Below, one piece after another: positions 51,970-60,499 of a stretch of 64,000 bases of DNA (position 1 is the first letter of the stretch; each line of letters opens with the position of its first letter). The stretch comes from G963667145 sp963667145 (GTDB lineage Bacteria > Cloacimonadota > Cloacimonadia > G963667145), in the NCBI GenBank assembly GCA_963667145.1, contig OY762943.1, positions 682,001 to 746,000 on the forward strand, in the 5' to 3' direction. Both the position numbers and the translations under genes were made by a program. Under the pieces are notes generated by a model. That model made no database searches. It was not told the DNA's origin and worked only from the letters and a program-made list of their open reading frames with translations.

Positions 51970-52317
51970 CTAATTATTAACACATTTGTGGATTTCTCCG
52001 GGAAATTTTTTCACAGCCTTATCCAGCAAATCTTCCGTCTGTTCATCCAAATCCAACCCATCCAAAATCTGACAAACACTGCACTTATCGTCACAGCTCA
52101 AGCAATTGGTTTTATAATAAACGTGCTGATCCACCTTATTGGAAATCAGTAAATCTGCTTCTTTCAGAATCTTCAGATGTGCGGAAATAGTTGCCATAGA
52201 ACAACCTATCAAATCCGTAATCTGATGCACACACAAACTTTTTTTCCGCAATATCAATATTATTTGAAGTCTTGTTCTGTGGGATAGTGCTTTGAAAATC
52301 AACAAGTATTTATCCAC
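51970..52317 (-). CDS. ArsR-family regulator with Cys-rich C-terminus
   Basis: A 115-residue winged-helix repressor. The DNA-binding helices span about 27-60 (SLCVHQITDLIGCSMATISAHLKIL); C29 aligns with the first Cys of the ArsR metal motif while the second is His (H31). A C-x2-C-x3-C-x2-C set follows at C72, C75, C79, C82. This can sense arsenite, soft metals or persulfide; the type cannot be told from sequence. The start is GTG at 52317, nine bases after the thioredoxin stop, with no clear ribosome site, so it is probably translationally coupled. An inverted repeat in the operon promoter is its likely operator. Confidence 0.88.
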   Translation of the reverse strand: MDKYLLIFKALSHRTRLQIILILRKKSLCVHQITDLIGCSMATISAHLKILKEADLLISNKVDQHVYYKTNCLSCDDKCSVCQILDGLDLDEQTEDLLDKAVKKFPGEIHKCVNN

Positions 52318-52326
52318 GGAGAGAAC

Positions 52327-52629
52327 CTATTTCACGGCGTTCAATTTTTCAACAATTTTTGCTTTGGGCAGAACTCCCACAAATTCATCAACTTTTTTGC
52401 CATCTTTCAAGATAAACACTGCTGGAATACTCATAACCTCAAATTCCTGAGCAAGTTCGGGATTGTCATCGACATTCACTTTGCCAAAAACGACGTCGGA
52501 AATTTCACCCTCCAACTCATCTATCACAGGAGAAAGCATCTTGCAAGGTCCACACCAAGGTGCCCAAAAATCCACCAAAACCACTCCCTTAGAAGTCACT
52601 TCCTTAAAATTGTCCTTATTCAAATTCAT
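52327..52629 (-). CDS. trxA: Thioredoxin
   Basis: A 100-residue thioredoxin with WCGPC (C26, C29), the buried Asp in LVDFWAPW and the cis-Pro in MSIPAVFI. Length is typical. The frame runs up to 52680, but the ATG at 52629 begins the fold; AAGGA lies ten bases upstream. It is in one operon with a flavoprotein disulfide reductase, which may be its partner. Confidence 0.93.
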   Translation of the reverse strand: MNLNKDNFKEVTSKGVVLVDFWAPWCGPCKMLSPVIDELEGEISDVVFGKVNVDDNPELAQEFEVMSIPAVFILKDGKKVDEFVGVLPKAKIVEKLNAVK

Positions 52630-52660
52630 AATTCGCCATTCCTTTTTTTTATAATTACTT

Positions 52661-53638
52661 TTACTCGTTTTCCTCAACACAAAGTTGTTTTCTTTTTATC
52701 GCAAATATCGTTTTGAAAATTAACAACAATATCATCAAATTTAAAAACACAAAAACTGCCCATGACAAAGCATAAAAAAAATTAAGTTTAGTGTTTTCAT
52801 ACATCAATAAAGTTGCAATTGTTAGAGCATCTAAGGGAAAAGAATAAGCCCACCAAGGCAAATTAAACTTTAATCTTATAAACATTTTTGCTTGAAACAA
52901 AATTAAGATAAACAAAAATAGTCCAAAATAATAAAGCAAATTCCCAAATGGATTTAAGCCTCCCAATAATTTTGCCAGAGCAATAAAACCAATCATCGGT
53001 GGAGCAAACAAAATAAACATTGTAGGAATTAGTTTTTCTGCTATCGGCTGATGAAAGATAATCCTATTAAAAACAATCGTTGTTAAAATTATCCACCAAA
53101 ACACTCCAATAGCAAAAAAGAACCATGAAAGCTCAGGATTAAAATGTTTAATTCCAGCAATTGGAATCATAATATTCCCTACAACAGGAATAAACCACGA
53201 AGGGTTAATGTGTTCAATTTTGAATTTCTCGTGCCTAATCCAAGCCGACATTATAATAATTGTAAATACAAATTGAGCAATTACTCCTGCCCACCAAAAA
53301 TATCTTGAAATCACTACATTTATTCCAAGATATATCAAACTGATTATAAGAAAAATTTTAGCAATAATCGGATAAAAGTTTAGTTTGATTGGGTGATTAA
53401 ACTCTTTTTTAACTTCATTTGGATATTTAACAAGTTTCAATAAATAAGTAAAGGTAACTATAACTATAATTAGCAAAGAAAAATATAAAATGTAATTGCT
53501 TATTGAAAAAGACAAATTTAGTATATGTTCTGCTTTTTGCCAAGCTAAAGTAAAACCAATCAAACCAAGACAAATTGCTAAAAAAGATATTGGAAAATTT
53601 TTTAATCTGTTTGATTTTGAATTATTGTTCAAATCCAT
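52661..53638 (-). CDS. SLAC1/TehA-family anion channel-like membrane protein
   Basis: A 325-residue membrane protein with about ten helices, matching the tellurite-resistance/dicarboxylate transporter (TDT/SLAC1) family in length and helix pattern; conserved stretches include FFAIGVFWWIIL and LPWWAYSFPLDALTIAT (the typical S-W-W-A-Y-S/T-F-P motif). Homologues pass nitrate, sulfite, chloride or dicarboxylates. The gene is notably AT-rich. It is seven bases downstream of the flavoprotein gene. Confidence 0.82.
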   Translation of the reverse strand: MDLNNNSKSNRLKNFPISFLAICLGLIGFTLAWQKAEHILNLSFSISNYILYFSLLIIVIVTFTYLLKLVKYPNEVKKEFNHPIKLNFYPIIAKIFLIISLIYLGINVVISRYFWWAGVIAQFVFTIIIMSAWIRHEKFKIEHINPSWFIPVVGNIMIPIAGIKHFNPELSWFFFAIGVFWWIILTTIVFNRIIFHQPIAEKLIPTMFILFAPPMIGFIALAKLLGGLNPFGNLLYYFGLFLFILILFQAKMFIRLKFNLPWWAYSFPLDALTIATLLMYENTKLNFFYALSWAVFVFLNLMILLLIFKTIFAIKRKQLCVEENE

Positions 53639-53645
53639 TCTCTTT

Positions 53646-55013
53646 TCAAATTCCTCTTTTCTTTTTCAACTTAGATATTACTGTTGCTGCAGCTTTCACT
53701 AATGGATAGCCTATCGGCGAATCTGTCAGCAATGGATGAGTTCCAATTTGAGAAATCATTAGCGAGTAAACAGTCATTTTATTTTGAATGATAAATCCCA
53801 AAACATTAGTAAATTCACCACTGGAAATTCCACCATAAACAGCTCCTCCCAAAATCAATCCTGAATTCCGAGCAACAACAAGCTTAACGTACTGCTTTTT
53901 TGTATCGGGCAGAGTTCCCGGATGTTTGTCAAGCCCTTCAAAACTACCTACAACAAAATCTATCTCCTCTTCCTTAGCAAACTTCTCAGTAAGTCCTGCA
54001 ACTCCAAATCCATACTCTCCCAGAGCAGAAGAAAAAATAGAAATCGCTCCGTTAAAAGTCTTGAGAGAACTTAGTCCAAAAAGGTTTAAACCTGCCGTTC
54101 TACCTTCAGAAGCAGCGATTGAAGCTAACATAGTGCCGATAGATTTGCGAGTGATAAAATTATGCTTTGCTGCACAATCTCCAACAGCAAAAATGCTCTT
54201 ATCAGAAGTCCGCATATACTCATCCACAGAAATAAAGCCCAATTCATTGACACCAAGTTTTGCAGAATCAGCCAAGGTCACATCAGGTCTATAACCAATG
54301 GAAAGTATAACCGCATCAGCGTCCAAAACACTCCCGTCTTCCATAACCACTCCAGTTGCTTTCCCATCTTTTTTTGCAATGCTTTTCACCGTTTTACCCG
54401 TAGCAACTTTCACCCCACGAGAAACCAACAATTCCTCAACTTTATTGGCAATATCTTCATCAAAAGCCAAAGGCAGTACAGTATCCAATTTTTCAACCAA
54501 GGTCACATCTTTGCCTTTTTTACAAAGCTCATCGGAAATTTCCAAGCCAATAAAACCTGCACCCAAAACCACTATTTTATCACATTTTTGCAAGTATTCG
54601 TCCAATGCATCCAAGTAGTTCTTGTCTTTGGGAACAGTGAAAACTCCAGGCAGAGTCGCTCCCGACAACCATTTGGGAACAACAGGATTAGAACCGGTTG
54701 CAATTACAAGCTTGTCATATCCTATCTTTTCACCTGAAGATAAACAACAGACTTTGTTTTCCCTTTCAATAGAAGAAACCTGCCCAACAAGCATTTCAAT
54801 TCCCGCAGCGTCAAACTTAGCTTTCACAGGCATAATGTCTTTGTCCGAAGACGGCAACGAACCGAAAATATAAGGAATCCCACACGGAACCAACGTCTGC
54901 TCATTTTTAGTTACTACCAAAAAACTTTTCTCAGGATAGGCACTTTTCCCCGTCAATGCAGTAGCTAACCCACCTGCACTACTTCCAATAACAACAACGT
55001 CAAAACATTTCAT
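53646..55013 (-). CDS. CoA-disulfide reductase/NADH oxidase-family flavoprotein
   Basis: A 455-residue pyridine-nucleotide disulfide oxidoreductase of the single-Cys class. FAD motif VVIGSSAGGLATAL at the start, active C44 in LVPCGIPYIFG, NAD motif VVLGAGFIGLEISDEL and FAVGDCA before the dimerisation domain. Relatives reduce CoA disulfide, polysulfide or oxygen using NAD(P)H. The usual C-terminal rhodanese domain is absent. Given the thioredoxin, ArsR and metal permease downstream, handling of low-molecular-weight disulfides or persulfides is the best guess. AGGAGG precedes the ATG. Confidence 0.88.
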   Translation of the reverse strand: MKCFDVVVIGSSAGGLATALTGKSAYPEKSFLVVTKNEQTLVPCGIPYIFGSLPSSDKDIMPVKAKFDAAGIEMLVGQVSSIERENKVCCLSSGEKIGYDKLVIATGSNPVVPKWLSGATLPGVFTVPKDKNYLDALDEYLQKCDKIVVLGAGFIGLEISDELCKKGKDVTLVEKLDTVLPLAFDEDIANKVEELLVSRGVKVATGKTVKSIAKKDGKATGVVMEDGSVLDADAVILSIGYRPDVTLADSAKLGVNELGFISVDEYMRTSDKSIFAVGDCAAKHNFITRKSIGTMLASIAASEGRTAGLNLFGLSSLKTFNGAISIFSSALGEYGFGVAGLTEKFAKEEEIDFVVGSFEGLDKHPGTLPDTKKQYVKLVVARNSGLILGGAVYGGISSGEFTNVLGFIIQNKMTVYSLMISQIGTHPLLTDSPIGYPLVKAAATVISKLKKKRGI

Positions 55014-55029
55014 TTTGTCCTCCTATCGT

Positions 55030-55058
55030 TATTTAGTTAAATGCCTAAATATTGTCAA
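55030..55058 (-). promoter_or_regulatory. Promoter with probable ArsR operator
   Basis: On the minus strand TTGACA (55053-55058) and TAAATA (55030-55035) are exactly 17 bases apart, 10 bases before AGGAGG of the flavoprotein gene. The inverted repeat TATTTAG (55030-55036) and CTAAATA (55045-55051), with an eight-base spacer, covers the -10 and spacer. A repressor bound there would exclude RNA polymerase; ArsR, encoded in the operon, is the likely one. Confidence 0.65.
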
Positions 55059-55067
55059 GAAAAAATC

Positions 55068-55667
55068 CTACTTGGATAATTTTTTTCTGACTTCATTTCG
55101 TAATCTGTTTACTTCTTCATAACGAAAACAAGTGGTTAGATGGTCGTTAACCACGCCTACTGCTTGCAAAAATGAATAGATAATCGTCGGTCCAACAAAG
55201 CTCATTCCCCGCTTTATTAGATCAGCAGATACCTCCTTGGCAAGGGGCGTCCAAGTCGGTAACTGCTGACTATTTTCTATTTTACTGTCAAAAGGAACAA
55301 AATCCACATATCTCCAAAGGTAATGAGCGAAACTGGAAAACTCTTGTTGAATTTCTAAAAAAACTTTCGCATTTCGGATACACGACAAGATTTTCCGCTT
55401 ATTTCTAACAATTCCCTTATTTTCTAAAAGCTCATCTATTTTCTCTTGGTCGTAGTTTGCCACAATTTGCGGATTGAAATTGTCGAACGCCAATTTATAA
55501 TTCGGTTGCTTTTTTAAAATCGTTATCCACGACAAACCTGCTTGAGCACCTTCCAGACACAGCATCTCGAACAGCAACCTGTCGTCTGTGACGGGAACTC
55601 CCCAAAAATTATCGTGATATTCTATATACTCACTGCTATTCAAATCAACCCAATGACATCTTTTCAT
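55068..55667 (-). CDS. tag: 3-methyladenine DNA glycosylase I
   Basis: A 199-residue base-excision enzyme that removes N3-methyladenine from alkylated DNA. C4 and H18 near the start and H176 and C180 near the end (DHLTTCFRY) form the Tag zinc site; catalytic E39 is in LEGAQAGLSW. The ATG at 55667 is six bases after GAGGG and gives the standard N-terminus (MKRCHWVD); another ATG at 55673 abuts that site. Just upstream lie an intrinsic terminator and a TPP riboswitch with nothing between, so the gene appears to be thiamine-controlled, which is unusual. The next operon has its own promoter. Confidence 0.93.
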   Translation of the reverse strand: MKRCHWVDLNSSEYIEYHDNFWGVPVTDDRLLFEMLCLEGAQAGLSWITILKKQPNYKLAFDNFNPQIVANYDQEKIDELLENKGIVRNKRKILSCIRNAKVFLEIQQEFSSFAHYLWRYVDFVPFDSKIENSQQLPTWTPLAKEVSADLIKRGMSFVGPTIIYSFLQAVGVVNDHLTTCFRYEEVNRLRNEVRKKLSK

Positions 55668-55683
55668 TTTCATCCCTCTACAA

Positions 55684-55728
55684 CAAAAAACTCTTGGTTT
55701 TTATTCAACGAAATAAAAACCAAGAGTT
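55684..55728 (-). terminator. Terminator of the TPP riboswitch
   Basis: A perfect 17-base inverted repeat (55689-55705 and 55712-55728) with loop CAACGA; on the minus strand it is followed by TTTTTTG. It follows the aptamer by two or three bases and lies 17 bases before the tag start codon, so it can stop the leader before tag. It would also end transcripts of the WG-repeat gene. Confidence 0.88.
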
Positions 55729-55730
55729 CT

Positions 55731-55822
55731 ATCAATTCCTACGGCAGCATTATCTGCATCAGGTACAACGAGTATCATCTCAGCCTTTATTCCAAAATTT
55801 TTAGAAAAAAGCACCCCAAAAT
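55731..55822 (-). promoter_or_regulatory. TPP riboswitch (THI box)
   Basis: On the minus strand the aptamer shows GGGGTGC (55811-55817), a P3 stem (CTTTTTTC pairing GGAATAAAG), GGCTGAGATGATACTC (55770-55785), then TACCTGATGCAGATAATGC with P5 stem GCAG/CTGC, then CGTAGGAA (55736-55743). All conserved TPP-binding elements (CUGAGA; CUGAU; GAUAAUG; GUAGG) are present in order and spacing. One G is missing from the usual GTAGGGA, which is tolerated elsewhere. It begins 19 bases past the stop of the WG-repeat gene and is followed by a strong terminator, then tag. Confidence 0.9.
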
Positions 55823-55840
55823 AAATTTCTCAATAACTAA

Positions 55841-57988
55841 CTAAGGCAAAATTTCCCCTTTCTTGTTAATCTTCAAAGGTTGTTCATTCAAAACAACGTA
55901 AGAAACTCCGTCTCTGAAATTTCCTACTCCATTATAAATAATAGGAATTCGCACGCGACCATTTTTATCAATAAATCCATAACGACCGTCTTTCCTGACT
56001 ATAGCATAATCTTCAACGTACGAGCCAATTTTTTCGTAAATATACGGTGTTATCACTTTGCCTTCGGAGTTCATCAAAGAGAGTTTATTATCTTTGAATA
56101 AGTTGAAATACCCATCGTTTCTATCAACTATGGCATCCAACTCTGGCTTAATTAGCAGTTTACCTTTTTTGGTCATTACCCCAAACTTATAGGCAAACTG
56201 AACCTGCACAAAATCTCCACTCAAACCCACAACAGATTGATAATCAGTGGGGATACGTATTTTGCCTCTGGGTCCTATAAACCCATAACCACCATTTAGC
56301 ATACAAACACCTATGTCGTTATGAATAGGCAAAAGTTTATCATACTCAAAAGGTACAGCTACTTTGCCTTTATCGTCCAAGACACCGAATTTATAAACTT
56401 TTTTAGCAATTAAATAGCCAAGCTCATTATAAGAAGACAGATGAATATACTCGGTAGGCACGTACAACTCTCCCTTGGAATTAACAGCTCCGAATTTTTT
56501 GTTTAACTCAATCTTGAGTCCTCCACGCATAAAAGGTGTAATCTTGTCGTACTTCATTGGCAAAAGGCTTCTTCCATCCTCGGAAATCAAACCATAACCG
56601 TCTTCAGTACTTATCCTAAGAAGATTGGGAGCAACTTTCACCAAAACTAACTTCTGGTATTGTGGCTTAACAACATAGCGATAACTCTTTTTATCTATGT
56701 AGATTATCCCTTTCTTCCCCTCGTCCATAACGATAAAAATATTGTCAAAAAGAGTTCGCACCAAAGATTCATACTTAACAGGTACTATTTCTTTCCCCGT
56801 TCGTATATCCAACATCCCATAATGCTTGGGCGTTTTATTATCAGTAATAGAAACTAAAGAATTTCTATACAAAACAGTATCAATATAGTCATAACTTTTA
56901 CTAGTTAGAAATTCGCCTGTTTTCGCACTCAAAATTTGGCTTTTCCCATTTAAAACAACAACACACAAATCACTCAAAGTATCAGACAAAAATTTATGCT
57001 TAAAATATACACTCGTCCCTCTACCAATTGGGAAAAACTTCCCCTCGCTATTGGAAGCTCTTATGTATCCATCTTTTATTACTGAAATTTCATTATACTC
57101 CACGGGAATAACCAAAATACCTGAACGGTTAATCACTCCGTAGTTATTTCCAACACGCACCATAGCAATTTGTTCCTCAAAATCACAAATTGTGTCATAA
57201 GTTAGAGGTTCAACAACAACTTTTCCCTCTTTGTCTATCAGCCCATACTTTCCATTGCTAACCACATAGAAAAATCCGCTTTTAAATCCCAGAATTTCAT
57301 CATATTTGTCGTTCGGAACCAAAATTTTATTAGTGTATGGGTTCAAAATCCCTTCTTTATCATCTAACAGAAAACTATAAAAATCTCCTGTAAGCTTTTC
57401 CAGTTTTTTATATTTAAGAGGAATTACTGCCTTCCCCTTTTGATTAATAAAACCATAATACCCTTTCAGATAAATTCTACGGAGACCTTTAGGAAAATAT
57501 TCTTTGGAAGTAAGTCTTTTGCCTTTGGCACTCAAAATACCAAATTCAAGCCCTTTTTTATAAGTAATTATACCATCATCAAGACGACTAAGTAAATCAT
57601 ATATCCTTGGGATAACTATATTATTTTCTTTATCAATATACCCAAATTTCCAATCATCACGTACACGGGCAATCCCTTCATGAAATTCATCGGCTTCCTG
57701 ATAAATAAAATCAATTACTATTTTATCATCACGGTCAAGATACCCCCAACGATTTCTCCCTCTAGCACTTATCAATCCTTCAGAAAAATTACCTACTTGC
57801 TGAAACTCAATGGAGATAACAGGTTCATTATTTTCGGTCACCACACCCCAGTACTTGCCATCACAAACCTTGTACAGACCTTCATCCATGGGAAATACAA
57901 ACTTATACCGACCCTGCAAAGCGTCTGGCAACTGAGCAAAAACGAGAGAACCAAAAAGCAAAAAGACAAAGAAAAATATTTTTTTCAT
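55841..57988 (-). CDS. Exported WG-repeat protein
   Basis: A 715-residue secreted protein: signal peptide KKIFFFVFLLFGSLVFA, then about 18 WG-type repeats of 35-40 residues, each with an aromatic-Gly pair followed by I/L/V-x-K-x-G-K and V/I-P-x-x-Y (for example WGYLDRDDK, FGYIDKENN, YGLIDKEGK, FGVLDDKGK). WG repeats fold as beta units and probably bind other proteins or glycans; no catalytic domain is present. Its start overlaps the aminotransferase stop by one base. Immediately after its stop codon comes a TPP riboswitch. Confidence 0.85.
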   Translation of the reverse strand: MKKIFFFVFLLFGSLVFAQLPDALQGRYKFVFPMDEGLYKVCDGKYWGVVTENNEPVISIEFQQVGNFSEGLISARGRNRWGYLDRDDKIVIDFIYQEADEFHEGIARVRDDWKFGYIDKENNIVIPRIYDLLSRLDDGIITYKKGLEFGILSAKGKRLTSKEYFPKGLRRIYLKGYYGFINQKGKAVIPLKYKKLEKLTGDFYSFLLDDKEGILNPYTNKILVPNDKYDEILGFKSGFFYVVSNGKYGLIDKEGKVVVEPLTYDTICDFEEQIAMVRVGNNYGVINRSGILVIPVEYNEISVIKDGYIRASNSEGKFFPIGRGTSVYFKHKFLSDTLSDLCVVVLNGKSQILSAKTGEFLTSKSYDYIDTVLYRNSLVSITDNKTPKHYGMLDIRTGKEIVPVKYESLVRTLFDNIFIVMDEGKKGIIYIDKKSYRYVVKPQYQKLVLVKVAPNLLRISTEDGYGLISEDGRSLLPMKYDKITPFMRGGLKIELNKKFGAVNSKGELYVPTEYIHLSSYNELGYLIAKKVYKFGVLDDKGKVAVPFEYDKLLPIHNDIGVCMLNGGYGFIGPRGKIRIPTDYQSVVGLSGDFVQVQFAYKFGVMTKKGKLLIKPELDAIVDRNDGYFNLFKDNKLSLMNSEGKVITPYIYEKIGSYVEDYAIVRKDGRYGFIDKNGRVRIPIIYNGVGNFRDGVSYVVLNEQPLKINKKGEILP

Positions 57989-59163
57989 TACAAGCTTTTC
58001 AGACCTTCCTTAAATCTCTTGATACCCTCAACAAGGTTTTCCATAGAGTTGGCATACGAGAACCTTACGCATCCCGGAGCACCAAAAGCAGAGCCAGGAA
58101 CGATGGCAATGTGGAAATTTTCCAACATATAATTGCAAAACTCTAAATCGTCTTTAACTTTAGTGCCCAAATAAGCTGAGATGTCGGGGAAAGCGTAAAA
58201 AGCACCCGTAGGCATAGAGCATTTAACGCCATCTATTTCGTTGAATTCAGCAATCATAAACTTTCTTCTGGTTGCAAATTCAGTTTTCATTTTCTCAATG
58301 TCGTCAGTTTTCACTTCCAAAGCTGTAACAAAAGCTTTTTGACTAATCGAGTTCACGTTGGAAGAAACTTGCGATTGGATGCTTCCCATCTTGGCAACAA
58401 TCTCTTTCGGACCAGCGGTGTAGCCTAAACGCCATCCAGTCATTGCATACGCCTTGGAAGCTCCATTCACAACTATGGTGATTTTTTTTATTTCGTCAGA
58501 ACATTCTGCAATGGAAACATGCTTGCCTTCGTACACAAGCTCTTCATAAATCTCATCCGAAATAATCAATATATTATTCTCAACACAAAAATCGCCGATA
58601 GCTTTCAACTCATCCTTGGAGTAAACTGCACCAGTAGGATTGGACGGAGAATTGATGATGATGGCTTTCACTTTTCCCTCTTTGGCAACCAAAGACTTAA
58701 GCTCATCTATCTCAATCTTAAAATCGTTCTCTTGTTTGGTCTCAAGAACCACAGGAATCCCTTGTGAAAGTTCGATTTGTGCAGGATAAGTCACCCAGTA
58801 AGGAGCAGGAACTATTATCTTGTCGCCCGCATCACAAATGGTGAATATCAGATAGAACAAACTAGCTTTCCCACCCGGAGAAACAATAATCTGATCAGAT
58901 TCAAAATCCAAATTGTTTTGCACTTTAAATTTTTTGGCAATCGCTTTTTTCAACTCTGGCATACCTGGTGCTGGTGTGTATCTGGTGAAATTATCATCGA
59001 TAGCTTTTTTGCCTGCTTCTTTTATATAATCTGGAGTATTAAAATCGGGTTCACCAACTCCAAAGTTAATAACATCAATACCTTGTGAAACCATTTGCTT
59101 TGCTTTAGCAGCCACAGCCATGGTCGGTGAAGACTTAATATCGGTTGCTCTTTTACTTAACAT
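57988..59163 (-). CDS. Aspartate/aromatic aminotransferase, class I
   Basis: A 391-residue PLP enzyme of the AspAT Ib subgroup. NFGVGEPDFNTPDYI near the start, APYWVTYPAQIEL, NSPSNPTGAVYS, DEIYEELVY, and the PLP Lys in NGASKAYAMTGWRLGYT; the C-terminal Arg is in GCVRFSYA. It interconverts aspartate/oxaloacetate and glutamate/2-oxoglutarate; prephenate or aromatic acceptors are also possible in this subgroup. It is 36 bases after the uridylyltransferase gene. Confidence 0.93.
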   Translation of the reverse strand: MLSKRATDIKSSPTMAVAAKAKQMVSQGIDVINFGVGEPDFNTPDYIKEAGKKAIDDNFTRYTPAPGMPELKKAIAKKFKVQNNLDFESDQIIVSPGGKASLFYLIFTICDAGDKIIVPAPYWVTYPAQIELSQGIPVVLETKQENDFKIEIDELKSLVAKEGKVKAIIINSPSNPTGAVYSKDELKAIGDFCVENNILIISDEIYEELVYEGKHVSIAECSDEIKKITIVVNGASKAYAMTGWRLGYTAGPKEIVAKMGSIQSQVSSNVNSISQKAFVTALEVKTDDIEKMKTEFATRRKFMIAEFNEIDGVKCSMPTGAFYAFPDISAYLGTKVKDDLEFCNYMLENFHIAIVPGSAFGAPGCVRFSYANSMENLVEGIKRFKEGLKSL

Positions 59164-59199
59164 TTACCTCTCCTTAAAATCGTTTATATTTTATATCCA

Positions 59200-60459
59200 T
59201 TATAGAATACAATTACCCGTGAACTCCTGCGGTTTGTCAAACAGATATTCTTTTTTTAACTTCAAACTCGCACAGCTTTTCAGAGAAGGCACAATTTTGA
59301 ATTTCTCTTCTATCTGTTCAAGCGTTCCGTAGTAGTCAGAATTTAGCTCTATCGTCGGCAAAATATCGCTGTGTGGAATCAACCGAAAATTACTATCAAG
59401 CGTGAAAAAATCAGACCTCATCAGAAGCAAATCGTTAGTCTTTTTCACAGGCATAAATCTTGTTCGTGGCACTAACAGGACTTTGGTCTTGGGGAAAACA
59501 GAAATGGCAGTGCCCATAGCTGTTTCCAACTGTACAACTTCCTTTTCTTCAACGATTTTGGGATTAACTATCAGAGGCAAGCGAAGATTTTTTTCGGCTT
59601 TCAAAGATTGCAAATTTAGCCATAAGCTGTTGGTATTGAAGTAGCTGTGTCTATCAATATTCTGAAAATCTTGCAAATCTTCTTCCATGGTCTGTGCCAC
59701 TTCTCGCAATACCAGTTTACCTTGCTTTTTCGCCAAATGTCCGCCTTTTTTGTCCATCGGAGTTCGGGTGCAAACCTCCATCAGCAAATCCAAACCGCTC
59801 TGAGCAAAATAATGCAAAATCTTCGGGTCGAAATAAGCTCCCAAGTTATCGGCATTAGAGATAAAAGCGTACTTCACGCCTCTATCCAGTAGCTTTCCCA
59901 ACAAGCCACTCGTTTCCAATGCGGTATAAATATCACCATGCCCGGGAGGAGACCAATTCGCTTGTTCATCAGCAAAATCGCACAAAGACAAATCGTGCTT
60001 GTGAAGTCGCGGATACTTGTTTTGCAAGAAACTAAGAGGCAACTCATGGTTCGTTAAGAAGTTGTACTTATTCAAAAACTTTAGGCTATCTTCCTCCGTA
60101 GCAAAACTGTTCATCAAAATGAGCGGGATTTCGTTGTCGGCACTTTGGATTTGCTTGGCAATTATATCCAAGAAAGTCAAATCTTCTTTCACTTTGATGA
60201 GGCTCTTGGCTTTGGTCAATCCCATGGAAGTGCCAAGTCCACCATTCAGCTTAATTATCGCTACATTTTCGGCATACTCAGACGAGGGCAACTGCTCATA
60301 CCTCACCAAATCTTCCTCAGCAAGTGGCGAAATGTCGCTTTCTCGCAGAAAACTGCTCACACCTTCCTGCACGGACTTTCGGTAAAAGAGGAAATCTTCG
60401 ATTACTCTATCGGGCAAACCCGCTTCTTTCATTTTTTTTGTTATCGCTTGCAAAATCAT
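59200..60459 (-). CDS. UTP-glucose-1-phosphate uridylyltransferase, UDPGP (eukaryote-like) family
   Basis: A 419-residue nucleotidyltransferase of the UGP2/UDPGP type, not the GalU type. The nucleotide loop is IIKLNGGLGTSMGLTKAKS (69-87); further marks are PPGHGDIYTAL, FISNADNLGA and a left-handed helix C-terminal part. It makes UDP-glucose (or, in the AGX branch, UDP-HexNAc; GHGDIY favours glucose). AGGAG touches the ATG at 60459 with no spacing, so TTG at 60453, six bases on, could be the true start. TTGACA (60522-60527) is a likely -35. Confidence 0.88.
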   Translation of the reverse strand: MILQAITKKMKEAGLPDRVIEDFLFYRKSVQEGVSSFLRESDISPLAEEDLVRYEQLPSSEYAENVAIIKLNGGLGTSMGLTKAKSLIKVKEDLTFLDIIAKQIQSADNEIPLILMNSFATEEDSLKFLNKYNFLTNHELPLSFLQNKYPRLHKHDLSLCDFADEQANWSPPGHGDIYTALETSGLLGKLLDRGVKYAFISNADNLGAYFDPKILHYFAQSGLDLLMEVCTRTPMDKKGGHLAKKQGKLVLREVAQTMEEDLQDFQNIDRHSYFNTNSLWLNLQSLKAEKNLRLPLIVNPKIVEEKEVVQLETAMGTAISVFPKTKVLLVPRTRFMPVKKTNDLLLMRSDFFTLDSNFRLIPHSDILPTIELNSDYYGTLEQIEEKFKIVPSLKSCASLKLKKEYLFDKPQEFTGNCIL

Positions 60460-60499
60460 CTCCTAAATCTCATCATTATTGATGTTCAAATTCACTCCT

